Of a DNA stretch of 64,000 nucleotides, positions 53,212 through 61,644 are shown piece by piece; within the stretch, counting starts at the first letter, position 1; each line of letters begins with the position of its first letter. The notes beneath the pieces were generated by a model, which was given only the letters and a program-made list of their open reading frames with translations, was not told where the DNA came from and did no database searches. The stretch covers positions 2,356,001 to 2,420,000 of the forward strand of contig NZ_CP072203.1 of the NCBI RefSeq assembly GCF_017654315.1, written 5' to 3'. Source of the DNA: Gordonia polyisoprenivorans (lineage in GTDB: Bacteria > Actinomycetota > Actinomycetes > Mycobacteriales > Mycobacteriaceae). Made by a program: the position numbers and the translations under genes.

Positions 53212-54522
53212 ATGTGGGATTTCAGTACGGAACCCGAATTCGAGACGCAGCTGGAGTGGATGCGGGGGTTTGCGCGCGAGGAGATCGCGCCGTTGGATCT
53301 CGTCTGGCCGCACCACCACCACAAGGCCCCGGCCGAGTGGCTGAAGAAGGTCATCGACCCGCTCAAGGACGAGGTCCGGGCGCGAGGGCTCTGGGCCTGC
53401 CACCTCGGTCCTGAGCTCGGCGGCCGTGGCTTCGGGCAGGTCAAGCTGAGCCTGATGAACGAGATCATCTCGCCGTACTCGTGGGGCCCGACGATCTTCG
53501 GCGTGCAGGGCCCGGACACCGGCAATGCCGAGATCATCGCGCATTACGGCACCGTCGAGCAGCGCGCGAAGTATCTGCAGCCGCTGCTCGACGGCGAGTT
53601 GTTCTCGGCGTTCTCGATGACCGAGCCGCAAGGTGGTGCCGATCCGCTCGGGTTCCGCTGTGCTGCCGTCCGGGACGGCACCGACTGGCTGATCAGTGGC
53701 GAGAAGTTCTTCACCTCCAACTCGGAGGAGGCCGCCTTTCTCATCGTCATTGCGGTGACCGATCCGGATTCCGACCCGTACCGGCGGATGTCGATGTTCC
53801 TGGTGCCGCGTGACACGCCTGGCATCGAGATGACTCGTCGCACGCAGTACATGAACGAGGCGCCGGAGGCGATGGATCATGCGCTGCTGACCTACAACAA
53901 CGTGCGAGTACCTGCGGACAGCCTCCTCGGCGAGCCGGGCCAGGGCTTCGAGATCGCGCAGACCCGACTCTCGGGCGGCCGCATCCACCACGCCATGCGT
54001 GCGATCGGCCAGGCTCAGTACGCCCTCGACATGGCCTGCGAGCGCGTTTTGAGCCGCACGCTGCGCGGGCGTCCGCTCGCCGAGCAGCAGCTGGTGCAGC
54101 AGGCGATCACCGAGAGCTACGCGCAGATCGAGCAGTTCCGGCTTTTCGTGCTGCGCACCGCCTGGCGCATCGACCAGGGGAAGGGCTACTCGCAAGAGGT
54201 GCGGCGCGACATCGCGGTCGCGAAGGTGCTCTCTGCAAAGGTCGCCCACGACGTCACCGAGCGGGCGATGCATCTGCACGGCGCGCTCGGTCTGTCGAAC
54301 GAGATGCCGTTCGGGGAGATGTGGTCCCTCGCACCCGGGTACGCCATCTGGGATGGCCCGACCGAGTCCCACCTGAGCTCCGCGGCGCGGCTGATCCTGC
54401 GCGACCACAGCCCGGCCGCGGACGGGCTTCCGTCACAGTGGCTGCCGCGCCGGGTGGAGGCCGCCCGGGCGAAGTACGCCGACGCGCTCGCCGAGCAGGT
54501 GGCGGCGGAGCAAGCGGGCTGA
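53212..54522 (+). CDS. acyl-CoA dehydrogenase, LvaC/ACAD11-like
   Basis: A 436-residue ACAD of the group found with APH kinases. MTEPQGGADPLGFRCAA, WLISGEKFFTSNSEEA, SGGRIHHAMRAIGQAQYAL and the C-terminal IWDGPTESHLSSAARLIL, where D-G-P-x-E-x-H-L replaces the E-G-T-S-E tail, are characteristic. Its likely job is to convert a 4-phosphoacyl-CoA to an enoyl-CoA. The ATG at 53212 follows GAGGGAAGAAGG. Confidence 0.9.
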   Translation: MWDFSTEPEFETQLEWMRGFAREEIAPLDLVWPHHHHKAPAEWLKKVIDPLKDEVRARGLWACHLGPELGGRGFGQVKLSLMNEIISPYSWGPTIFGVQGPDTGNAEIIAHYGTVEQRAKYLQPLLDGELFSAFSMTEPQGGADPLGFRCAAVRDGTDWLISGEKFFTSNSEEAAFLIVIAVTDPDSDPYRRMSMFLVPRDTPGIEMTRRTQYMNEAPEAMDHALLTYNNVRVPADSLLGEPGQGFEIAQTRLSGGRIHHAMRAIGQAQYALDMACERVLSRTLRGRPLAEQQLVQQAITESYAQIEQFRLFVLRTAWRIDQGKGYSQEVRRDIAVAKVLSAKVAHDVTERAMHLHGALGLSNEMPFGEMWSLAPGYAIWDGPTESHLSSAARLILRDHSPAADGLPSQWLPRRVEAARAKYADALAEQVAAEQAG

Positions 54523-54551
54523 GGACGCCGGTCTGGCCCGCGGCCGGCGGG

Positions 54552-55568
54552 TCAGACGGCGGTGTCGGCAGTTGCCGACTGCCTCGGGCGGACGCCCTGC
54601 GCGAAGTTCGCGAGGGCGTCCCACAGCTCCTTGCGAGTTCGCGCGAAATTGTGCATGTGGGCCATGCGCGGCACAACGCGCAGCGAGACCTGTGACGATC
54701 CACGGAATGCGCTCGACTCGGCCCACGGATCGGGCACAACGTCCCGTTCTCCGCAGGCGACCATCACCGGGACGTCTATGGCAGCGGCCTCTTTCGCCAC
54801 CGCTCCGTCGGTCATCATCGTGATGGCGCACGCAGGGACTGTCCCGCTGCCCCACGGCGTTGTCTCGTCGCCGCGGACCACACCCGTATAGGGCTTGAAC
54901 GTGGCGAGGTCCGCCTCCACCAGCTCCGGCTCCTGGTCTGGCCAGTGGAAGCAGAATCGGGCTTCAGAATCATCCGGGCCGACCCCGCCGAGGACTTGAT
55001 GAGCGATCGGCCGCAGATCGGTACCCCGCTGCGGCATTGGGTAGATGATCCTGCCTCCGTCCGGCGCGGGGAAGTTGGTGAAGGTCCCGCTCCATCCGAG
55101 GAAGGCGACGCCGTCGAAGGTGCCGTGGTTGGCCTGCTGGACGGTGAGCAGGCAGCCGCCCATCGATTGGCCCATTCCGACCACTGTCGAGACCTCGGTC
55201 GGCCCCATACCGTCCACAAGTGTGCCCTCGCGAAGCCCGGCGACGACGCTGCGAGCCGCGGCGTTGTTCGCGGCCGCCAGGTTCTCGTATGTCAGGGCGA
55301 AAGTGTCCGGCTGGTCGCTGTCGCCGACCCCTAGGTGGTCGCAAGCCACGAAGGCGAAGCCCTGCTTCGTGTGGTGCTCTGCCTGGCTGTAGCCGGGCAG
55401 GCTCTGGATGTCGTAGTAGCGGCGCCCGTAGCCGCCCCCCGGGAAGCCGAAGAGGACAGCCAGTGGGCTGTCGATCCGGTCCGGCAGGTAGACCGTGACC
55501 GCGGTACTCAGCTGACCCGGCAGACCCGTCGTCCCGGTGACATCCATCTTCAAGTCGTACGAACGCAT
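54552..55568 (-). CDS. alpha/beta hydrolase
   Basis: A 338-residue hydrolase: GFPGGGYGRR (41-50) for the oxyanion hole, GMGQSMGGC with Ser135, an Asp in CGERDVVPDPW and His in MAHMHNF. It is related in layout to the hydrolase at 2916 (both have GGGYG). The ATG at 55568 follows CGGAG. Convergent with the ACAD. Ester or thioester hydrolysis is likely; substrate unknown. Confidence 0.87.
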   Translation of the reverse strand: MRSYDLKMDVTGTTGLPGQLSTAVTVYLPDRIDSPLAVLFGFPGGGYGRRYYDIQSLPGYSQAEHHTKQGFAFVACDHLGVGDSDQPDTFALTYENLAAANNAAARSVVAGLREGTLVDGMGPTEVSTVVGMGQSMGGCLLTVQQANHGTFDGVAFLGWSGTFTNFPAPDGGRIIYPMPQRGTDLRPIAHQVLGGVGPDDSEARFCFHWPDQEPELVEADLATFKPYTGVVRGDETTPWGSGTVPACAITMMTDGAVAKEAAAIDVPVMVACGERDVVPDPWAESSAFRGSSQVSLRVVPRMAHMHNFARTRKELWDALANFAQGVRPRQSATADTAV

Positions 55569-55685
55569 CGCTACTCCGTCTCTCCTGTGCCGCCGCTGTG
55601 ACGACGGGCCATGCTGATAGAAAAGGGACAATCATTCAAGTTAGTGCAATAAATAATTCACCCGACGTGGTCTGAGGAGCTCGTC

Positions 55686-55754
55686 GTGATCGGGCTGTGC
55701 GAGGGCCGAGTGGTAGTCATCACCGGCAAGGGTGCGCGGCGCCCGACCGGTTAG
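55686..55754 (+). pseudogene. 22-codon SDR start fragment
   Basis: GTG 55686 begins MIGLCEGRVVVITGKGAR and stops at TAG 55752-55754. CEGRVVVITG is the beta1 strand of an SDR. The rest of the gene is gone; the facing thioesterase ends inside the last codons. Confidence 0.5.
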
Positions 55755-56221
55755 TGAGCCGTTCCCTCGATGGTCCCCACTCGGGGTCGTTGGCCCGATG
55801 CGTTGACGGTCAGCGTCCCTTCGGCGAGGATCTCGCCCTCCAGGCTGAGCACCTGGCCGCGGGCGAAGTTGAGCCGGCGTCCGCGACGGATACACGTGCC
55901 CTCGACGATCACCTCAGGCCCCTTGGCCACGGCCATGAACTGCACGTTCAGCGCCACCGTGGTGAACCGGTTGCCGAGGTTGAAGTCGTGCCCGGCGACG
56001 ACGGCACCCGAGCCGATCGTGTCGATCGCGCTGCAGAGCACACCGCCGTGAAAGATCCCGTCGTGGGCCGACAGCTTGTCGGCGTACGGCAGGCGCGCCC
56101 GGACCACGCCAGGTTCCCACTTCACGATATCGAGGCCCATCTCGACGTTGAACGGGACGTGTTTGCTCCAGTGCTCCTGAAACCACAGCGCCTGGGCCTG
56201 GGCCTCCTCGGGACTCAACAC
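55751..56221 (-). CDS. PaaI-type hotdog thioesterase
   Basis: A thioesterase of 156 residues from GTG 56221, chosen because GAGGAG lies 7 bp upstream; a start at ATG 56287 would give 178 residues but has no ribosome site and lies inside the promoter element. Active-site loop HDGIFHGGVLCSAIDTIGSG, then RFTTVALNVQFMAVAKGP. It would hydrolyse acyl-CoAs. Confidence 0.85.
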   Translation of the reverse strand: MLSPEEAQAQALWFQEHWSKHVPFNVEMGLDIVKWEPGVVRARLPYADKLSAHDGIFHGGVLCSAIDTIGSGAVVAGHDFNLGNRFTTVALNVQFMAVAKGPEVIVEGTCIRRGRRLNFARGQVLSLEGEILAEGTLTVNASGQRPRVGTIEGTAH

Positions 56222-56277
56222 GGCACTCTCCTCGATGTCCTGCGGGCGCAATGTTTCTGGCCCGACTTCAGTAAACA

Positions 56278-56293
56278 GGTATATCATCTAGCG
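56278..56293. promoter_or_regulatory. AT-rich divergent promoter element
   Basis: GGTATATCATCTAGCG with symmetric core TATATCATCTA lies between the thioesterase (minus) and the LLM gene (plus). The right part ATCTAGCG is identical to the element at 1744, and the left part GGTATATC to those at 26532 and 46520, so it links the two motif groups. Confidence 0.55.
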
Positions 56294-56331
56294 AAGTGAT
56301 GGCTAGGTTCGCCGGGCGCGGAGGAATGCGG

Positions 56332-57221
56332 ATGAAGCTGGACAGGGTGGCGCTCTGGAGCGCGTCGTTCGACGACGTGCCGTGGGCCGCGCCCCGCGAG
56401 GCGGTAGGTGCCGAGCGTGACGGCTGGGGCACACTGTGGCTCCCGGAATTCTTCGGCCGTGAGGTCGTGTCGCTCGCAGCGCTGTGCCTCTCCGCCACCT
56501 CCGACCTGGTTGTTGCGACGGGCATCGCGAAAGTGTGGGCCCGCGATCCGCTCGCACTGCGGGCCGCGCAGCAGCTGCTCGGCGAGGCGCATCCGGAGCG
56601 CTTCCTCCTCGGCGTCGGTGTCAGCCACCCGATCGTCGCGAAGCGCCGCGGCGGCGCGGACGCGCCGGAGCTGTCGCCGCTGCACCGGCTTCGTGGCTAC
56701 GTCGAGAACATGGACGCGAGCCCGTATCGGGACCACGAGGCCCCGCCGCTGCCCCGTGTCATCGCCGCGCTCGGACCGCGAATGCTCGAGCTGGCCCGGG
56801 AGCTGACAGACGGTGCGCACACCGACAGCTCGCCCGTCTCGCACACCGCGCGGGCGCGAGAGGTCCTCGGGCCTGACAAGTGGCTCATCCCGGAGGTGAA
56901 GGTCATGCTCGGGCGGTCCACGGACGACGCCCGGGCTCTCGCCAGTCAGTTCCTCCCGGTGCGACTGCCCGCTTATCGGGCCAATCTGCTCCCCTCGGGA
57001 TTCGAGGAGGCTGACCTCGACGGCGCCCGAGCGAGCGGCTCATCGATGCCCTCGTGGCCTACGGCGATGTCGATGACGTTCGTGCTCGGGTCGAGGAGAA
57101 TCTCGCAGCGGGCGCGGATCAAGTGGTCCTGAACGTCCTCGTCGAGTCGGGCTGCACGCCCGCGAAGGAGTGGGCGTACCTGGCGACCCTGGTGGAGGAG
57201 AGCAATGCGACCGTTGCCTGA
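56332..57221 (+). pseudogene. LLM-class F420-dependent oxidoreductase with one frameshift
   Basis: ATG 56332 (GGAGG seven bases upstream) opens MKLDRVALWSASFDDVPW, followed by VVATGIAKVWARDPLALRAA and RFLLGVGVSHPIV, all typical F420-dependent LLM segments. Near 57028-57033 the frame shifts; the remaining 62 codons, ERLIDALVAYGDVDDVRARV to EESNATVA, end at TGA 57219-57221. The gene is otherwise complete and overlaps the Nudix start by 17 bp. Either a recent mutation or a sequencing error. Confidence 0.8.
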
Positions 57222-58053
57222 CCGTCTGATGGCATACCTGGAGTCCTGGGACGGCACCGTTGCCGCACCCCGCGACGCGGCGACCCTCATGGTGCTCCGT
57301 GAGGGCGATACCGGCTTCGAGGCGCTGCTCATGCGTCGGCAGCGATCGATGGCCTTCGCCAGCGGGATGCACGTCTTCCCCGGCGGCTCCGTCCAGCCCA
57401 CCGACGGCGAACCGGTGCCGTGGGTCGGGCCGGCGCCCGCGGAATGGGCGCATCGATGGGACTGCGACCCCGACCAGGCCCGTGCGCTGGTCGTCGCGGC
57501 CGTGCGCGAGACCTTCGAGGAGACCGGCATCCTGTTCGCAGGACCGGGTCCCGACTCGGTGCTGGGTGTCTGTGCCGGCGCGGAGTGGACCGAGGCGCGC
57601 CGCGCGCTGGAGACCGGCGAGATCACGATGGCAGCGTTTCTCGCCGCGCGGGGGCTCGTGCTGCGTGCCGACCTGCTCGGGGCATGGGCGCACTGGATCA
57701 CGCCCGAGTTCGAGCCACGCCGCTTCGACACCCGCTTCTTCATTGCCGTCCTGCCCGAGCAGGAGCTCGCGCACACCCACAGCACCGAGGCGGACGTGTC
57801 CTTCTGGATCGACCTCGCCGACGCCGTCACCGGAGCGGACCAGGGCGTGATCGCGATGATGACGCCGACCCGACACAACTTGGAGCTGATCGCCGCGGCG
57901 GGCCCGGAGGGCGTCGCGCGCGCGGTGGCCGGAGCCGGGCGGCGGATACCGACGATCCAGCCACGATTGGTCGAGATCAACGGCCGGCACTGGCTGACGA
58001 CCGTCGAGGACGCCGACATGGCGACTGCGAAGACGGTGGAGAAGGAGACCTGA
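57205..58053 (+). CDS. Nudix hydrolase, NUDT19-like (CoA diphosphatase type)
   Basis: A 282-residue Nudix protein. FPGGSVQPTD (58-67) and RETFEETGILF (101-111) are the two parts of the Nudix box, separated by an insertion of about 35 residues, the hallmark of the NUDT19/RP2 group that cleaves CoA and acyl-CoA to phosphopantetheine forms. Its place before an ACAD and a crotonase suggests control of CoA-ester pools. ATG after GGAGGAG. Confidence 0.87.
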   Translation: MRPLPDRLMAYLESWDGTVAAPRDAATLMVLREGDTGFEALLMRRQRSMAFASGMHVFPGGSVQPTDGEPVPWVGPAPAEWAHRWDCDPDQARALVVAAVRETFEETGILFAGPGPDSVLGVCAGAEWTEARRALETGEITMAAFLAARGLVLRADLLGAWAHWITPEFEPRRFDTRFFIAVLPEQELAHTHSTEADVSFWIDLADAVTGADQGVIAMMTPTRHNLELIAAAGPEGVARAVAGAGRRIPTIQPRLVEINGRHWLTTVEDADMATAKTVEKET

Positions 58054-59216
58054 TGAGCTATCTCGAACCGGAGCTGCAAGAGCTCGCACGCAGCGTGCGC
58101 CGGCAGGCCTGGCGCCGATTCGCCGAGCGAGACGCCGAGCTCGACCGCACGCAGCGCTTCTCGCCCGAGACCTGGTCCGATGTCCGCGACCTGGGCCTCA
58201 TCGGCCTCTCATTCCCCGAGGAAGAGGGCGGTGGCGGGGCGCCCGTGCTGGCCTTCATCGTCGCGCTGGAGCAGGTCGCCTACACATCGGCGGTCGCTGC
58301 CCTCTACCCAGGCACCACGATCCAGGTCGCGCGAGCGCTGCTCGACCACGGTCAACCGGCGATGCGAGAGAAGTGGGCCAAGCGCCTGATCGCCGGAGAC
58401 GTTGTGGCCTCGTGGGCTTTCACCGAGCCGCAGACCGGCTCGGACCCCAAGCAGCTCGCCACCCGGGCCCGGCGCGATGGCGACGGCTGGGTGCTGGACG
58501 GCGCCAAGGCGTTTATCTCGTACTCGGGCGTCGCCGAGATCGCGCTCGTCTTCGCTGTCGACGAGTCCGGGGCGTCCTGCGCTTTCCTCGTCGAGACCGA
58601 ACAGCCCGGCTGGCAGCCCGAGCACGCGGTCGAGGTGCTCGCATACGGCGCCGCTGAGGCCCGGCCGGTGCGGCTGGACGGTGTGCGGGTCCCGGCAGAG
58701 GGCCTCGTCGGCGCCCTGGGCGACGGCTTCAGCGTCATGCTCGCTGGTGAGGCGCTCGGCAAGCTGCGGATCGCGGCCCTCAACGTCGGTGTCACGCAGC
58801 GCGCCCTGGACGAGGCGACGCGATACGCCCTGCAGCGCACCCACCGCGGCACGGCGATCGGCGATAAGTTCCCGACCATTCGCGCGCTTCTGGCGGACAT
58901 GAGTGCGTCCGTGCTCGCGGCACGAGCCGCCCTCTACGACACCGCTCGTCGTCTCGATGAGGGGGCTGAGCTCGCCGGAGCGATCGCCGCGCTGCGACTG
59001 GTGACCGCGCGCGCCGCCACGGAGACGACCAGTGCCGCGTTGCAGGTGTGTGGGGCCTACGGTCTCAGCAAGGAGATGGCCGTCGAGCGGCTCTACCGCC
59101 AGGCGAAGTTCTACGAGGTGGCACAGGGCTCGCTCGAGCTGCAGCGGGTGATCGCAGGCAAGGCCGTTCTGGCGGGATACACCGAGGACCGCTTCGAGCG
59201 CTGGAAGGACAGCTGA
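58053..59216 (+). CDS. acyl-CoA dehydrogenase
   Basis: A 387-residue ACAD: FTEPQTGSDPKQLAT, WVLDGAKAFISYSG and a C-terminal YEVAQGSLELQRVIAGKAVL in which the tail motif is Q-G-S-x-E-x-Q-R; the position usually Glu is Gln. ATG overlaps the Nudix stop (TGATG). Forms a three-gene run with Nudix and crotonase. Confidence 0.9.
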   Translation: MSYLEPELQELARSVRRQAWRRFAERDAELDRTQRFSPETWSDVRDLGLIGLSFPEEEGGGGAPVLAFIVALEQVAYTSAVAALYPGTTIQVARALLDHGQPAMREKWAKRLIAGDVVASWAFTEPQTGSDPKQLATRARRDGDGWVLDGAKAFISYSGVAEIALVFAVDESGASCAFLVETEQPGWQPEHAVEVLAYGAAEARPVRLDGVRVPAEGLVGALGDGFSVMLAGEALGKLRIAALNVGVTQRALDEATRYALQRTHRGTAIGDKFPTIRALLADMSASVLAARAALYDTARRLDEGAELAGAIAALRLVTARAATETTSAALQVCGAYGLSKEMAVERLYRQAKFYEVAQGSLELQRVIAGKAVLAGYTEDRFERWKDS

Positions 59217-59977
59217 TGACCGAGGAGACGACATCCGACGCGCCGGTCGCGCAGTACGTCGTGCGGGCCGGCGTCGCGACCATCACGTTCGACCGGCCGC
59301 AGGCGCGCAACGCGCTCAACGCCGCGATGGTCGCACAGGTCGACGCGGCTCTGAGCGCGGCGGAGCAGGCCCCCGACGTCGCTGTGATCGTGCTCACCGG
59401 AAGCGATCCTGCCTTCTGCGCCGGGCTGGACATCCGCGAGTTCGGCGAGACCGGTCGGCCGCCGGCTGGCGTCAACGACCTCATCCAGCGGATGCCCGTC
59501 CTGACAAAGCCGACGATCGGCGCGATCAACGGTCCCGTCCTGACCGGTGGACTGGAGTTCGCGCTCGGTCTCGACATCCTGATCGCCTCCGAGCGGGCCG
59601 TCTTCGGCGACACCCACGCCAAGGTCGGCATCCTGCCCGGCGGCGGCATGACGGCCCACCTCCCACGTGCCGTGGGGCAGCGGCTCGCCCTCGAGATGTC
59701 GTTCACCGGCCGGCTGCTGACGCCGGCGGAGGCGCTCCAGAAGGGCCTGGTCACCCATGTCCTGCCGCACGATGAGCTTCTCGGCAAGGCACAGGAACTC
59801 GGTGAAGCTGTTGCCGCTCGCAACGGCGCGATCGTGCGGGAGCTGAAGCGGCTCTATCGGGCCAGTCTGGACTCGACGATGGGCGAGGGCCTCGCCAACG
59901 AGATCGCCGAGCGTGATGCGCGTCGTGCACGCGGCAACCAGCTGGTGCCCAGTTCAGACCGCGTGCCCCTGAGCTGA
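59216..59977 (+). CDS. enoyl-CoA hydratase/isomerase family protein
   Basis: A 253-residue crotonase: FCAGLDIREF and GPVLTGGLEFALGLDI keep the first hydratase Glu (GGLE); the second place reads GILPGGGMTAHL without Glu. Single-Glu crotonases include isomerases and some hydratases. ATG overlaps the ACAD stop. Confidence 0.88.
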   Translation: MTEETTSDAPVAQYVVRAGVATITFDRPQARNALNAAMVAQVDAALSAAEQAPDVAVIVLTGSDPAFCAGLDIREFGETGRPPAGVNDLIQRMPVLTKPTIGAINGPVLTGGLEFALGLDILIASERAVFGDTHAKVGILPGGGMTAHLPRAVGQRLALEMSFTGRLLTPAEALQKGLVTHVLPHDELLGKAQELGEAVAARNGAIVRELKRLYRASLDSTMGEGLANEIAERDARRARGNQLVPSSDRVPLS

Positions 59978-60006
59978 TCGGCCCGGTTGGACGGTCACCA
60001 CGGTGG

Positions 60007-60023
60007 CCGGCCGGCTTGGCCGG
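60007..60023. terminator. small GC hairpin between convergent genes
   Basis: CCGGCC and GGCCGG form a 6-bp stem with a five-base loop, between the crotonase end (59977) and the synthetase end (60024). No T run; weak candidate. Confidence 0.3.
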
Positions 60024-61493
60024 TCAGTCGACGGGCTCGACGGGCAGTGCCCGGCGCATGATCTTCCCGTTGGCGTTCCGGGGCATCTCGTCGATGAATT
60101 GCCACATCACCGGCACCTTGAAACCGGCGAGGCGCTCGCGGGTGTAAGCGCGCAGCGTCTCGGGATCGGGCGTCGCGCCCGGGGAGGCGACGATGAACGC
60201 CTTGATCGTCTCACCCAGGCGTCGATCGGGCACGCCCACCACAACGACGTCCTGGACGTCGGGATGGGTGGTGAGGACCTGCTCGACCTCGACCGGGTAT
60301 ACGTTCTCCCCGCCGCGGATGATCTTGTCTCCGCGACGGCCGACCAAGAACAGGTACCCTTCCTCGTCGATGCGGCCGAGGTCTCCGGTGTGCTGCCAGC
60401 CTTCCTCGTCGACGAGGAAGGAATGCGGGGACCGGACCCAGACTTCGCCCACACCGTCGGCATCCGGTTCGTGGATCTTGAGTTCGCCGTCCGGAGCGGC
60501 GCGGCCGACCGACTTGAGGAGATGTTCGCGTCCGTTGACCGCCGCGCGGTGATCGGCGGGGCTCAGTGTGGCGACGGGCGATCCCTCGGTCTGGCCGAAG
60601 AGATTGACGAAGTCCACGTCAGGCAAGACCTCCTGGATTCGACGCATCGTGTCAGGGTGGATCGGCGACGCGCCGTAGCCGAGGGTGCGCAGAGTGCTCG
60701 ACTTCAGCGCGTCGGCCGCGAGCAGGGTCTCGAAGACCGAGGGGATGGTGACGCACTGGGTCGGCGCTGCGGCGTCCACCTGGCGCCAGGCGTCGACGGA
60801 GAAGGTCGGGAAGAGCACGACGGCGGCGCCGTTGCCGAGCGCCACCGCGATGTTGCCGAGTCCGCCAACGTGGTGGAAGAGCGAGGTGGTCACGACCCGA
60901 TCGCCGGGGGTGACGCCCAGGAGGTAGCCGTTGACGTCGGCGCGACGGCCAAGGGGGAACTCGCGGACCGCCACGCGCTTGGGCCGCCCGGTCGTCCCCG
61001 AGGTATGCATGATCAGCGCAGTGGCATCCGGGTCGTCGTTGGGCCGCAACTCGGTGGTGCCGGCGATGTCGGCGTCGACCAGCACGACCCGTTTGCCGAT
61101 CGCTTCGGCGACCTCGTGCGCCAGTTCGGCCGACGATTCCTCTGCGAACAGGATCTCGCCGGGGATGTCGCCGATGCAGCCGAGCAGTTCGGGAAGGGTC
61201 ATGCGTGGAGCGAGCGGGGCGAGGGGCCGGCCCGCCAGAGCACCCGCGACCAGCATCGCGACCGATGCCGGCCGGGTGGTGAACAGCGCCGGCGCGATCT
61301 GGCCGGCGAGGAGCGAATCGGTGAGCAGCTCGTATGAGCCGGCGATCATCCGCAGGAGCTCCGCCCGCGTCCATATGCGGATGCCGTCGGGCGTGGCCTC
61401 GATGAGCGCGGGCTGATCCTGGTCGTCGGCGAGGTGGCCGAGGACCCGTTGGGTCCAGGTCGCTCGGGTGGATGGGGCGTAGTCCTCGTACAC
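60024..61493 (-). CDS. AMP-dependent acyl-CoA synthetase
   Basis: A 489-residue ANL ligase: MHTSGTTGRPKRVAV, NLFGQTEGSPVATLS, HTGDLGRIDEEGYLFLVGRR and the C-terminal NANGKIMRRALP with the catalytic Lys. It is shorter at the N-terminus than the synthetases at 9056 and 13248. Acid activation. Divergent from the aldehyde dehydrogenase, sharing an AT-rich palindrome. Confidence 0.9.
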   Translation of the reverse strand: MYEDYAPSTRATWTQRVLGHLADDQDQPALIEATPDGIRIWTRAELLRMIAGSYELLTDSLLAGQIAPALFTTRPASVAMLVAGALAGRPLAPLAPRMTLPELLGCIGDIPGEILFAEESSAELAHEVAEAIGKRVVLVDADIAGTTELRPNDDPDATALIMHTSGTTGRPKRVAVREFPLGRRADVNGYLLGVTPGDRVVTTSLFHHVGGLGNIAVALGNGAAVVLFPTFSVDAWRQVDAAAPTQCVTIPSVFETLLAADALKSSTLRTLGYGASPIHPDTMRRIQEVLPDVDFVNLFGQTEGSPVATLSPADHRAAVNGREHLLKSVGRAAPDGELKIHEPDADGVGEVWVRSPHSFLVDEEGWQHTGDLGRIDEEGYLFLVGRRGDKIIRGGENVYPVEVEQVLTTHPDVQDVVVVGVPDRRLGETIKAFIVASPGATPDPETLRAYTRERLAGFKVPVMWQFIDEMPRNANGKIMRRALPVEPVD

Positions 61494-61567
61494 ACGTTCT
61501 CCTCGGCAGGGTGGGATTCGTGGCCAGCCCGACCGCTCCTACGGGTCGTCCAGGGGGTGGCGCGATA

Positions 61568-61586
61568 ACGGTTAATAATATACCGT
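61568..61586. promoter_or_regulatory. AT-rich palindromic divergent promoter element
   Basis: ACGGTTAATAATATACCGT is an imperfect palindrome with outer arms ACGGT/ACCGT. It lies in the 151-bp gap between synthetase (start 61493) and aldehyde dehydrogenase (61645). Read on the minus strand, ACGGTATATTATTAACCG resembles the element at 8248. Confidence 0.55.
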
Positions 61587-61644
61587 TTTCAACGACCGGC
61601 CCCGCGGATGGGGCATAACACAACTTAGGATTGTGAGGGAGACC

